A DNA stretch of 64,000 nucleotides, taken from JBBSEX01 sp038239345. GTDB lineage: Bacteria > Acidobacteriota > Terriglobia > Bryobacterales > Bryobacteraceae. The notes under the pieces were generated by a model. The model saw nothing but the letters and a program-made list of their open reading frames with translations, searched no databases and was not told the DNA's origin. The DNA lies in contig JBBSEX010000002.1 in the NCBI GenBank assembly GCA_038239345.1, positions 372,001-436,000 on the forward strand. The letters run 5' to 3'. Shown piece after piece: positions 52,141 through 60,477 of the stretch. Every line of letters begins with the position of its first letter. Position 1 is the stretch's first letter. Made by a program: the position numbers and the translations under genes.

Positions 52141-52917
52141 TCACTTCCCGGTCCAGACAGCTTGTCTCTTCCCCAGGAACGCCGCGATCCCCTCTTGCGC
52201 GTCCGCTGCCAGGGCATTCATCGACATCATTTCCTTAGCGTAGGTGTAGGCTTTGGGCTGACCCAAATCGATTTGCGTGTAGTAGGCCTGCTTGCCTAAT
52301 CCCACGGTGAACGGACTCGCCGCGGAAATCTCCGCCGCCACACGGCGCGTCTCCAAGACGAGTTGATCCGCCGGCACTACCCGATTTATCAGTCCCCAAT
52401 CCGCGGCCGTATCCCCACTTACCATCTTACCGGTTAAGAGCATTTCCATGGCTCTTTTTCGCCCTATGGCGCGAGTTAAAGCAACCATCGGGGTGGTGCA
52501 GAACAGACCGATCTTGACCCCCGGAGTACCAAACGAAGCCAATTCGCTGGCGATCGCCAAGTCACAGGTAGCAACTAATTGGCACCCGGCGGCGGTGGCA
52601 ATGCCCTGCACTTCGGCGATCACGGGCTGGGGAATCGATTGGATTTTGTCCATCAATTGCGTGCAGACGTCGAACAGCCGCCGATAATCTTCGACACCGC
52701 GTCCAACCATCTCACTGAGATCATGACCGGATGAAAATACCTTTCCCGATGCCCCCAGAATTACCGCGCGAAGGGAGCTGTTGCCGCTAATTTCATCGAG
52801 GGCGGCGATCAGTTCCAGCATCATCGGAAGCGATAAAGCGTTCCGCCGTTCCGGCCGATTCAGCGTGATGGTAGCGATACTTCCATCGACGGTGGAAAGT
52901 ATATATTCGTAAGCCAT
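52141..52917 (-). CDS. Enoyl-CoA hydratase/isomerase family (ECHDC3-like)
   Basis: Crotonase fold, 258 residues. SSGHDLSEM and ATAAGCQLVATCDLAIASEL form the oxyanion hole region. The two catalytic glutamates of hydratases are replaced, since the usual GGGCEL is AAGCQL and the FGxPE segment reads FGTPGVKIGLF. This matches the ECHDC3-type subgroup, in which normal hydration activity is doubtful. The start is ATG 52917 with GGAG eight bases upstream; an earlier ATG at 52944 is unlikely. Confidence 0.85.
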   Translation of the reverse strand: MAYEYILSTVDGSIATITLNRPERRNALSLPMMLELIAALDEISGNSSLRAVILGASGKVFSSGHDLSEMVGRGVEDYRRLFDVCTQLMDKIQSIPQPVIAEVQGIATAAGCQLVATCDLAIASELASFGTPGVKIGLFCTTPMVALTRAIGRKRAMEMLLTGKMVSGDTAADWGLINRVVPADQLVLETRRVAAEISAASPFTVGLGKQAYYTQIDLGQPKAYTYAKEMMSMNALAADAQEGIAAFLGKRQAVWTGK

Positions 52918-52975
52918 GGTGATTTCTCCGGTCTCTGCATCCACTATACGGTTCGTGGCATTCTAGAATGAATTT

Positions 52976-53512
52976 ATGAAACTCGCCCTGGGAATTCTTG
53001 CTATGTCTGCATCCATGTTCGCGGCCAATGTCTACGACTACACGTTAAAGTCGATCGATGGTACGCCCGCCCCGCTTTCGGAATATAAAGGCAAGGTTAT
53101 GTTGATGGTCAACGTGGCCAGCCGCTGCGGCTTCACTCCGCAGTACACCGGTTTGGAATCGCTTTACGAGAAATATAAAGATCAGGGATTCGTGATCGTC
53201 GGGTTCCCGGCCAACAACTTCATGGGCCAAGAGCCTGGCACGAACGAGGAGATCAAGACGTTCTGTTCTTCGAAATACAACGTAAAGTTTCCGCTATACA
53301 GCAAGATCTCCGTAAAGGGCGACGATAAGGCGCCGCTGTATCAATACCTGACCGATAAGACGGCGAACCCTACTACCGGCGGCGAAATCAAATGGAATTT
53401 TACGAAATTCCTCGTTGGGCGCGATGGCAAGATTCTGGCTCGCTTTGAGCCCACCACCAAACCTGATTCACCGGAAGTTATCGCCGCAATCGAACACGCG
53501 CTCGGCAAGTAG
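52976..53512 (+). CDS. Exported glutathione-peroxidase-family protein
   Basis: 178 residues with a short signal peptide (MKLALGILAMSASMFAA). The peroxidatic cysteine is in VNVASRCGFTPQYTGLESLY; downstream blocks GFPANNFMGQEPG and IKWNFTKFLVGRDG fit the family. Bacterial members with these features usually use thioredoxin rather than glutathione. The PANNF block replaces the usual PCNQF, so the second cysteine of atypical 2-Cys enzymes is not at that place; FCSSKYNV supplies another candidate. It ends 11 bases before galE. Confidence 0.9.
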   Translation: MKLALGILAMSASMFAANVYDYTLKSIDGTPAPLSEYKGKVMLMVNVASRCGFTPQYTGLESLYEKYKDQGFVIVGFPANNFMGQEPGTNEEIKTFCSSKYNVKFPLYSKISVKGDDKAPLYQYLTDKTANPTTGGEIKWNFTKFLVGRDGKILARFEPTTKPDSPEVIAAIEHALGK

Positions 53513-53523
53513 AGTAATCACGC

Positions 53524-54507
53524 GTGCCTAAAATTCTGGTTACCGGAGGAGCCGGCTATATCGGCTCCCACACCACCCCGATACTGCTCCGCCGCGGCTA
53601 CGACTTAACGGTCGTCGACGATCTTTCGCGCGGCTATGAGCATAACGTCGAGCCGGGCCGTTTGCGGCGCGTCACGCTGGTCGACACCGCGGCGCTTACC
53701 AGCGTTTTGAAAGCGGAGAAGTTCGATGCGGTGATCCACTTCGCGGCTTACATCGCGGTAGGCGAATCGACGCAAAAGCCCGAGCTCTACTTTTTGAACA
53801 ACGTGAGCGGCACTATTTCGTTGCTAAACGCGATGGTTGACGCCGGCATTTCACGGATTGTCTTTTCATCCACGGCGGCCGTATATGGCACGCCCGAGCG
53901 TGTCCCGATCACCGAAGATATGCCCTTGGCGCCGGTAAATCCGTACGGCGAGACGAAGGTTATGGTGGAGAAGATCCTCGGCTGGATGGACCAGTATCGC
54001 GGATTGCGCAGCGTGGCCCTGCGTTACTTCAATGCCTGTGGAGCCGAGCCGGAATTAGGGTTAGGCGAAGAACACGATCCCGAAACGCATCTGATTCCTT
54101 TGCTGCTGCGAGCCATCGAAACCGGCAAGCCGGTAACGATCTTCGGCGAGGATTACGACACCAAGGACGGCACCTGTATTCGCGACTATGTCCACGTCAG
54201 CGATCTGGCGGAGGCGCACATCGCCTCACTCGAACACCTGCTGAGCGGCGGCAAATCGGACCAATTTAATGTCGGCACCGGCGAAGGCCTGACTGTGATG
54301 GAGGTGCTTCGAGCGGTGGAAGAAGTCACGGGCAAGAAGGTCCCCTACACGGTCGGCCCAAGGCGCGATGGGGATCCGCCATCGCTGGTCGCAAACTCCG
54401 ATAAACTGCAAGCCGCGTTAGGTTGGAAGCCGAAGCGATCGGGCTTGCAATCGATCGTTCGCGATGCCTGGCAGTTTGCGCAGCGGGATAAGAGTAGTCG
54501 TCCGTAG
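53524..54507 (+). CDS. galE: UDP-glucose 4-epimerase
   Basis: Extended SDR, 327 residues. The NAD motif is TGGAGYIGSHT, with VVDDLSRG after beta-2, FAAYIAVGES, a catalytic Ser/Thr in FSSTAAVYGTP and YGETK (YxxxK) near residue 142. RYFNACGAEPE and GTCIRDYVHVSDLAEAH are GalE-typical. It interconverts UDP-glucose and UDP-galactose, feeding exopolysaccharide or LPS synthesis. GTG start at 53524. Confidence 0.93.
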   Translation: MPKILVTGGAGYIGSHTTPILLRRGYDLTVVDDLSRGYEHNVEPGRLRRVTLVDTAALTSVLKAEKFDAVIHFAAYIAVGESTQKPELYFLNNVSGTISLLNAMVDAGISRIVFSSTAAVYGTPERVPITEDMPLAPVNPYGETKVMVEKILGWMDQYRGLRSVALRYFNACGAEPELGLGEEHDPETHLIPLLLRAIETGKPVTIFGEDYDTKDGTCIRDYVHVSDLAEAHIASLEHLLSGGKSDQFNVGTGEGLTVMEVLRAVEEVTGKKVPYTVGPRRDGDPPSLVANSDKLQAALGWKPKRSGLQSIVRDAWQFAQRDKSSRP

Positions 54508-54526
54508 GCCGGGGCCCCAATCCGCC

Positions 54527-54554
54527 TGCTTCGGTCAGCGCGCCGTCCAGCCAT
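54527..54554. repeat. Direct repeat, copy 1 (galE side of the permease module)
   Basis: Twenty-three bases (54527-54549) match 57779-57801 at 21 positions, followed by GCCATC in both copies; in copy 2 the GCCATC comes three bases later. Weaker similarity continues on the galE side to about 54511 versus 57763. On the minus strand this copy still reads I-D-G-W-T-A-R-stop, a fossil of an SDR C-terminus, directly after the permease stop. Confidence 0.6.
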
Positions 54555-57299
54555 CTATTCGTGCCGTAGAGCCGCCAGCGGATCAATTCGGGACGCTCGC
54601 CTTGCAGGCAGATAGCCGGCGAGAATCGCGGCGGTGAGCAGGACGACACCGGCGAGCGCCAGAGTGCCTGGATCATTGGGCTGGGTGTTGAACAGAAGCG
54701 ATTTGACAAGCCGGAACGCGATCAAGGCGGCAGGCAGGCTGATCGCGAGTCCTATCGCCGTCAGTAGTAGAACTCGACGCAGAACCATCCATACCACGGC
54801 GCCGCGTTGTGCGCCCAGCGCCATACGGATTCCAATTTCGCCGACCTGCCGCGCCACGCTGTAGGACATCGTTCCGTACAGTCCCACGCAGGCGGTCAGG
54901 AGAGCGAGAACGGCGAAACCCGTGCATAGCTTCGCAAACGTGAGTTCCCGATTGATCGTCCGATCGATTTCCGCGGCCTGTGTCACCACGTTTGTGACGG
55001 GTAGGCGTGAATCTGCCTGCCGCACAATCTCATGCACATCCTTAACATACCTCAGCGGATCACCCGCGGTATGCAGCGCGTAGGTCACCAGGTCCGGAGA
55101 AAACTGGCTGATCGCTACGAACACAGTCATTGCACTCGCCTCTCCACTCTTCAGACCACCATTCCGCACATTGGCCGATATACCGACGATTTCGATATCG
55201 CGCTTGTCGTCCACTAACGTGACGCGCTGGCCCAGCGGATTTTCGTTCCCGAAGTAAGTGCGCGCTAGCCGCTCGCTGATCACTGCGACCGGTGGGGAGC
55301 CCGGTTGGTCGCGGTCGTCAATCTCGCGCCCGGCCAGGATCGGAATCTGCATCGTTGTGAGGAAACGCGGTCCAGCGGTCATTACGCTTGCGCCTTCGAT
55401 AGTGACAGCGCCGATCTTCATTGCCCCCCTGTATGTCTTCCCGGCATGGCCGGCGCTAACGATCGAGGACTGCGAAAGCGTCGCGCTGCTTACTCCGGGG
55501 ATCGATTCGAAGCGCTTGCGCAGGTCCGCGTAGAAAGTGGTGATCTCCGGGTCGCGATGTCCGGCCTGGCGCGCATTTATCGACAACAGAAGGATGTTCT
55601 CGCGGGCGTATCCGAGTTGGACGGAGTGCAGCTTGTTGAGGGTCTGGACGAACAGACCCGCGGCCACCAGCATGAGAAATGACATCGCGATTTGGGCGAC
55701 CACCAGAACGTGCTGCGCACGGTGGCGCGGTCCGCCCCCGCGGCCATTCTTCAGCTCGGGCATGACGTCCGGACGTGTCGACTGGATTGCTGGAGCGAGG
55801 CCGAATAACAGGCCGCAAACCACTGAGAGCGCCGCCGTCACGCCCAGCACGTGCCAGTTCAATTCCGCGTGCAGCGTAAAGTTTTCCTGCCCTTTGGAGA
55901 ACAGAAACGTCAGCGATCTCACGGCCCAGATCGCAAACAAGACCCCTAATCCTCCGCCGAGAGAGGCCAGCATCACACTCTCGGTAAGCAACTGCCGCAC
56001 GACGCGGAACCGTCCGGCGCCAAGGCTGAGCCGCACAGCCATTTCCCGGCGTCGCGCGGCCGCCCTTGCCAGCAGCAGATTGGCGATGTTCGCGCACGCG
56101 ATCGCCAGGATCACCCCCACCATCGTCAGGAGAACGTATAAAGGCTTCGAATACTCGCGGCGCAAGCTACCTAGACCTTCGGCGCCGGGATTCAGAATGA
56201 GCGTGGGCAGGTTGGCGCGCTCACCGTTGGTCTTCGCGGTGGTGGCAACCCATTGATGGAACCGAGGGGCCAGAACTGCCTGTGCCTGGGCCATGCTTAC
56301 GCCCGGACGCAGACGACCCATCATTTCGATCCAGTAGAAGTTTTCATCGCTGTACAAACGAGCCGACCCGGCGCCGTCAACGAGCACATTCGTATGCAAC
56401 GGAAGATAGAGGTCCGGCGAGGCCGCGGGGTCGACTCCAAAGAATTCCGGCGGTGCGACGCCGATCACAGTGAAGGGAGTGTTATTGACGAGAATCGACT
56501 GTCCGATCGCACTCGGCGGTCCTCCAAAGCGATTTTGGCTCGCAGCAAAACTGATTACTGCCACCGGCGCCGCGCCGGGACGGTCATCTGCGGATTCGAT
56601 CAGACGTCCTGCGGCCGGCGACACGGCCAGACCGCGGAAATACTCGCCGGTGACGTACTCCGTGCTGGCGCTTATGGCCTGCCCGCGGACGGCCAGGGTA
56701 CGGTTTCGTCCGTTGAAGTAGCCGAAGACCGTGGAAAAGACGGGATTCTCCTCGCGAAGCGTCTCGAACGCGGCGTAGGGGAAGATTCCGCTGACCAGGA
56801 AGCCTTTGTCGCCCGGCCAGAAAACGCCTTGTATCCCGTGCACGACGTGGACCCATTCCTTGTTGGCGTTCTGGGGTGGCTGGCTATGCCAATTCAAGAC
56901 CACCAACGACTCGGAATCGGCCACTGGCAGCGAGCGCAACAGAATCGACTCGATCAAGCTGTAGATCGCAGTATTGGCCCCGATTCCGAGCGCCAGAGAC
57001 AAGACCGCCAGGGCGCTGAACGCCTTGTTGGCGATCATGGTGCGACAGCCATAGCGGACATCCTGGCCAAGTTCCGACCAAAACCGGATGATCCAAATCT
57101 CCCGTGACTCTTCGCGCTTCAGGCCGACGTTCCCAAATCGCCGGCGCGCTTCAGCCCGGGCGCGATCCGCCGTCATACCGTCTGCTTGCAGTTCCGCGGC
57201 TCTTTCCGCAAGGTGGAGTTCTATTTCCTCGCGAAGCGCCTCGCTGCGGCGGGCGCTCTCCAGCCAATACCTTAGCCGTCGTATCAACATGTCCGTCAC
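54555..57299 (-). CDS. ADOP-type ABC permease (FtsX/MacB-like, 914 aa)
   Basis: Orphan permease with two MacB_PCD/FtsX units. The N-terminal about 80 residues (RSEALREEIELHLAERAAEL, ARRRFGNVGLKREESR) are the helical extension typical of ADOP proteins. Then come the first unit (about 85-480; VRYGCRTMIANKAFSALAVL, SLALGIGANTAIYSLI, and two FtsX helices) and the second (about 490-914; ending QVGEIGIRMALGAQRGAVVW, DPLAALRHE). No ATPase gene is adjacent. Its ATG overlaps the PadR stop (ATGA). The module is bounded by the short direct repeats at 54527 and 57779. Confidence 0.92.
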   Translation of the reverse strand: MTDMLIRRLRYWLESARRSEALREEIELHLAERAAELQADGMTADRARAEARRRFGNVGLKREESREIWIIRFWSELGQDVRYGCRTMIANKAFSALAVLSLALGIGANTAIYSLIESILLRSLPVADSESLVVLNWHSQPPQNANKEWVHVVHGIQGVFWPGDKGFLVSGIFPYAAFETLREENPVFSTVFGYFNGRNRTLAVRGQAISASTEYVTGEYFRGLAVSPAAGRLIESADDRPGAAPVAVISFAASQNRFGGPPSAIGQSILVNNTPFTVIGVAPPEFFGVDPAASPDLYLPLHTNVLVDGAGSARLYSDENFYWIEMMGRLRPGVSMAQAQAVLAPRFHQWVATTAKTNGERANLPTLILNPGAEGLGSLRREYSKPLYVLLTMVGVILAIACANIANLLLARAAARRREMAVRLSLGAGRFRVVRQLLTESVMLASLGGGLGVLFAIWAVRSLTFLFSKGQENFTLHAELNWHVLGVTAALSVVCGLLFGLAPAIQSTRPDVMPELKNGRGGGPRHRAQHVLVVAQIAMSFLMLVAAGLFVQTLNKLHSVQLGYARENILLLSINARQAGHRDPEITTFYADLRKRFESIPGVSSATLSQSSIVSAGHAGKTYRGAMKIGAVTIEGASVMTAGPRFLTTMQIPILAGREIDDRDQPGSPPVAVISERLARTYFGNENPLGQRVTLVDDKRDIEIVGISANVRNGGLKSGEASAMTVFVAISQFSPDLVTYALHTAGDPLRYVKDVHEIVRQADSRLPVTNVVTQAAEIDRTINRELTFAKLCTGFAVLALLTACVGLYGTMSYSVARQVGEIGIRMALGAQRGAVVWMVLRRVLLLTAIGLAISLPAALIAFRLVKSLLFNTQPNDPGTLALAGVVLLTAAILAGYLPARRASRIDPLAALRHE

Positions 57300-57634
57300 T
57301 CCGTTCTCATCACGCGAGCGATCGCCAATGTGAGTTTTGCGTACTTCCGGGTTTCAACCGCTAGCTGTTTGCGGCCGGCCGCCGTGATCTTGTAGATCCT
57401 CGCCCGCCGGTTTTTCGACGTCACGCCCCAGACGCCGTCGATCCAGCCGATTAGCTCCAGCCGCTGGAGAGCGGGGTACAGCGAGCCCTCCTCGACGAGC
57501 AGCTCATTGTCGGAAGATTGTTGAATGAACTGGACGATGCCGTATCCATGGAGGTCGCGCAGCGACAGCGTCCGCAGAATTAGCATGTCCAGTGAACCGG
57601 GCAACGAATCGTTCTTTTGCGACTTGCGTCCCAT
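57296..57634 (-). CDS. PadR-family transcriptional regulator
   Basis: Winged-helix repressor-like protein, 112 residues, the usual length for PadR proteins preceding ADOP permeases. MLILRTLSLRDLHGYGIVQF, LLVEEGSLYPALQRLELIGW and IDGVWGVTSKNRRARIYKIT, TAAGRKQL are the conserved helix and wing segments. It presumably represses its own operon with the permease, with an unknown ligand. Confidence 0.92.
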   Translation of the reverse strand: MGRKSQKNDSLPGSLDMLILRTLSLRDLHGYGIVQFIQQSSDNELLVEEGSLYPALQRLELIGWIDGVWGVTSKNRRARIYKITAAGRKQLAVETRKYAKLTLAIARVMRTE

Positions 57635-57647
57635 ACCAAGAATTCTT

Positions 57648-57677
57648 AGCTTAGAACGGCGAGATTACGCGAGTCAA
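57648..57677 (-). promoter_or_regulatory. Possible promoter for the padR-permease operon
   Basis: On the minus strand TTGACT (57672-57677) is followed after 18 bases by TAAGCT (57648-57653). The -35 is good; the -10 is poor. Confidence 0.3.
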
Positions 57678-57778
57678 GTTAAGATTGGCGAGCCCTGGCG
57701 CCGCTAGACGATTTCCGGGGTTTTCACGCGCCGGAAGCGAATCGCTAATAGTGGCCGTAAGTGGGAGCCCAGTTCGAG

Positions 57779-57809
57779 TGTTTCGGTCAGCGTGCCGTCC
57801 AACCGCCAT
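57779..57809. repeat. Direct repeat, copy 2 (overlaps the SDR 3' end)
   Basis: Partner of the repeat at 54527-54554, 3.25 kb away, at the other end of the permease module. Here it encodes the C-terminus of the SDR (I-D-G-G-W-T-A-R-stop) and the first bases after it; the copy 1 side lacks one Gly codon. Confidence 0.6.
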
Positions 57810-58548
57810 CGATCACCAAAGTATGGCCCGTGATCAGCGCCGCCGCCGGGGACGCCAGGAAGATAACCGCACCGGAGACATCTCGCGGTTGACCGATGCG
57901 ATGCAAAGCCGCGATTCGCTCAATGACGTCGGCGCGAAATTTCGGATCGGCTAAGCATTCCTCCGTGCCGGGCGTTTCGATAAATGTGGGGGCGACGGCG
58001 TTGACGGTGATGTTGTACTTGCCCCACTCCACCGCCAGGCATTTTGTTAAATGAACGATGGCGGCCTTGGTCATGCAATAGATCGATTCGCCGGGAAGAG
58101 CCGCGAATCCCGCCTGCGAACTCATGTTGATGATGCAGCCCTTGTTCTGACGAATCATCACACGGCCGGCGGCTTGGCTGGCGAAAAACGTGCCTCTGAG
58201 ATTCACATTCAAGGTGGCGTCGAAATCTTCCAGGCGGACATTTTCGGCGAGATTCTCCGGCGCGATCCCGGCGTTGTTCACCAGAATATCCAGCCGGCCG
58301 AAGTGCCCGACTGCATCTTCCACGGCTTTAAAAATCTGATCGAGATTCGTGACGTCCATTTGAACGGGCAGCACACGCCGGCCCGTTGCCGCGATCTCTT
58401 TCTCTAATCCGCCATCCGCGTCGCGAGCCCGAAGTCCCAGCACGATATCGGCTCCGGCTTGGGCCAGCGCCAGGGAAATCGCCCGGCCAAGTCCTCGCGC
58501 CGAAGCGGTTACCAGTGCCACTTGGCCCGTCAAATCGAATTGATTCAT
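57787..58548 (-). CDS. SDR family oxidoreductase
   Basis: Classical SDR, 253 residues, resembling gluconate 5-dehydrogenase/3-oxoacyl reductase types. Cofactor motif TASARGLGRA (the first Gly of TGxxxGxG replaced), NNAGIAPE, MSSQAG with the catalytic Ser, and YCMTKAA as YxxxK. Ends IDGGWTAR. Its ATG overlaps the TGA of the upstream MFS gene. The 3' end is part of the direct repeat described above. Confidence 0.88.
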   Translation of the reverse strand: MNQFDLTGQVALVTASARGLGRAISLALAQAGADIVLGLRARDADGGLEKEIAATGRRVLPVQMDVTNLDQIFKAVEDAVGHFGRLDILVNNAGIAPENLAENVRLEDFDATLNVNLRGTFFASQAAGRVMIRQNKGCIINMSSQAGFAALPGESIYCMTKAAIVHLTKCLAVEWGKYNITVNAVAPTFIETPGTEECLADPKFRADVIERIAALHRIGQPRDVSGAVIFLASPAAALITGHTLVIDGGWTAR

Positions 58549-59810
58549 GCGGGCAACGCCTCACCCCGGGGCTCCATCCAGATCCGGCCGGCGACGATCA
58601 GAACCAAAAGCATGGCGGCGCAAACGGCGAATACATTGCGCACGCCGATCGCGTTGGCGAGTATGCCGCTAAGCACGAGACCTAAAATCTGAGCCGTGAA
58701 AATCGCCGACATAACGGTGGATCCAACCCGTCCCATTAAGGCTTGCGGAGTCTCTTGCTGAATCATAGTCTGCGATGGAATGATGATGCCCGCGACCGCA
58801 AAGCCGATGATAAAATTTCCAACCAGAGTGGACCATACCTCAGGGACGAGCGCCAGCAGCAGCAGGCCCAGAGCGATTCCGGCCAGACCGGAGTAAACAA
58901 GAATAGAGTTTTTCACCTTCTTGGCGAACGTCGTCAGCAGGTTGATACCGATCAGCATGCCGATGCCGATGATGGCGCTGGCGAAACCGAAAACTCTGGT
59001 CGAGGCGTGGATGTTGTCGCGCACATAGATCGCGATCAACGGGCCGAAGCAACCGAGGACGAACATGCCCGAGGCCAGCGCGAGTATCACAAAGAACAAT
59101 CCGGCATGATGAACGATGAAATCGATGCCCTCTTTCATGTCGGTCCAGATTCGCGCCAGCCCAGTCTGTTGCGCGACAGGCGTCGCGGCCGGCGCGGCAG
59201 TCCGGATAAAGGTCACCGAAGCGATAAGTAGCGCCGACCCAAGGAAGCTGACGGAATCCAACACATAACAAGTGTTAGGCCCCAGATAGGTGAGGATGAG
59301 GGCTGCCGCGGCCGGGCCGACGACGCGCATTCCGAACATCACCTGTTGCATCAGGGCGTTGGCTGAGCGCAGTCCGTGGAGTGGAACCGCGGACCGGATG
59401 GCGACGCCTTGCGCGGGTGAAAAAAAGCTGGAGACGACGCTGATGCCGGCCAGGATCGCGTAGTAGTGCCATCTCTCGGTCGCCAGCAAGAGCATCAGCA
59501 CCAGGCCCGCGCGAATCGCATCGCTGGCGATCATCATGGGCTTAAGCGGCCAGCGATCGACGAACACTCCGGCTATCACGCCGAGGATAGCGATCGGCAG
59601 CAGGTAAGAGATCTGAATGCCGGTAACCTGCTGGGGCGTGGCATGGAGCTGGAAGGTAACCACTCCGATGACCGCGAACAGCGCCAGGAAATCGCCGAAC
59701 ACGGAGATCAGTTGCGCGTACCAGAGGCGGCGTAATAAAGGGATGCGGAGTACCGCGCCCATGGATAAGGGCTGCGGTAATTCAGGGTCGATGGCGGGTG
59801 CCGCGCTCAT
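58545..59810 (-). CDS. MFS transporter (EntS/MFS_3-like)
   Basis: 421 residues, about 12 membrane helices and no signal peptide. The N-terminal helix 1-2 region LFAVIGVVTFQLHATPQQVT, GIQISYLLPIAILG and the loop VDRWPLKPMMIASDAIRAGL are characteristic of MFS_3 exporters. Substrate unknown. Start at 59810 overlaps the stop of the DUF2239 gene by one base; it ends overlapping the SDR start. The three genes form one operon. Confidence 0.9.
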   Translation of the reverse strand: MSAAPAIDPELPQPLSMGAVLRIPLLRRLWYAQLISVFGDFLALFAVIGVVTFQLHATPQQVTGIQISYLLPIAILGVIAGVFVDRWPLKPMMIASDAIRAGLVLMLLLATERWHYYAILAGISVVSSFFSPAQGVAIRSAVPLHGLRSANALMQQVMFGMRVVGPAAAALILTYLGPNTCYVLDSVSFLGSALLIASVTFIRTAAPAATPVAQQTGLARIWTDMKEGIDFIVHHAGLFFVILALASGMFVLGCFGPLIAIYVRDNIHASTRVFGFASAIIGIGMLIGINLLTTFAKKVKNSILVYSGLAGIALGLLLLALVPEVWSTLVGNFIIGFAVAGIIIPSQTMIQQETPQALMGRVGSTVMSAIFTAQILGLVLSGILANAIGVRNVFAVCAAMLLVLIVAGRIWMEPRGEALPA

Positions 59811-60367
59811 CAGGCTGCTCCTCTGTCGGCGAATGCCAATTTGATGGAATGGTCGCGCACGTCTTCCGGCCAGGCGGCAATCAGCGTGGCGAAGCGTCGC
59901 CGGTCCTCCGCGAAGAGCGCGCGAATCGCTTCCTCAAAGCCAGGCAGGTTACCTGCCATCGCCGACATGAAACGAAATGCCGCTTCCTGCGCTTTGCGCG
60001 TCTGATCTTTACTGCCGCTAGTGCGGCGTGCCTCTTCCACCAGTTTCCGAAGAGCGACGGAGGCGCCGCCTGGTTGTTCACTCAGCCAATCCCAATGCCG
60101 GGGCAAGAGTGTAATTTCCCGGGCGACCACGCCCAACTTCGGCCGGCCGCGTCCACGAGGTTCATCCGTCGGCAGCGATTCCTCGGCAATCGCGCGCGAG
60201 TCGACGTCGATTACCTTGCCTGTCGCATCGTCATAAATAAGCATTGGGCCCGCGGCTCCGTTCTGGGTTGCTTTGTGAACCTCACTGGAAACGTCGGGAA
60301 ACGAACCCGAGGCAATGCGCCGATGGCCGTCGAAGGCGGTACAAGAGTTGGAAGTTACTACGATCAT
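59810..60367 (-). CDS. DUF2239 family protein
   Basis: Uncharacterised DUF2239, 185 residues: FDGHRRIASGSFPDVSSEVH, MLIYDDATGKVIDVD, GRGRPKLGVVAREITLLPRH, WDWLSEQPGGASVALRKLV. The GRGRPKLGV segment looks AT-hook-like but is the family's own signature, and RHWDWL, GGASVALRKLV resembles a ribbon-helix-helix region. A nucleic-acid role is only a guess. It has a strong promoter so close to the ATG that the transcript would be nearly leaderless. First gene of the DUF2239-MFS-SDR operon. Confidence 0.85.
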   Translation of the reverse strand: MIVVTSNSCTAFDGHRRIASGSFPDVSSEVHKATQNGAAGPMLIYDDATGKVIDVDSRAIAEESLPTDEPRGRGRPKLGVVAREITLLPRHWDWLSEQPGGASVALRKLVEEARRTSGSKDQTRKAQEAAFRFMSAMAGNLPGFEEAIRALFAEDRRRFATLIAAWPEDVRDHSIKLAFADRGAA

Positions 60368-60378
60368 GATGAGATTCT

Positions 60379-60408
60379 TTTATACCCGGATAGAAGGCTA
60401 TTTGTCAA
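60379..60408 (-). promoter_or_regulatory. Strong sigma70 promoter for the DUF2239 operon
   Basis: On the minus strand TTGACA (60403-60408) is a perfect -35; after 18 bases comes TATAAA (60379-60384). The expected start is near 60372, four to six bases before the ATG (60367), so there is no room for a ribosome-binding site. Confidence 0.6.
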
Positions 60409-60422
60409 ATATCATCCGGATA
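60386..60422. promoter_or_regulatory. Candidate operator between DUF2239 and fic
   Basis: A perfect palindrome TATTTG-T-CAAATA (60399-60411) covers the -35 of the DUF2239 promoter. It is flanked by CCGGATA in direct orientation at 60386-60392 and 60416-60422; ATCCGGAT (60414-60421) is itself palindromic. Towards fic, a -10-like TATCAT lies at 60410-60415. A regulator bound here would affect both divergent genes. Confidence 0.45.
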
Positions 60423-60477
60423 AAATTTGGAGCCATTGGGTTGGCAACCGAAATTCACAGGCATCCAAGTAGAGTCA

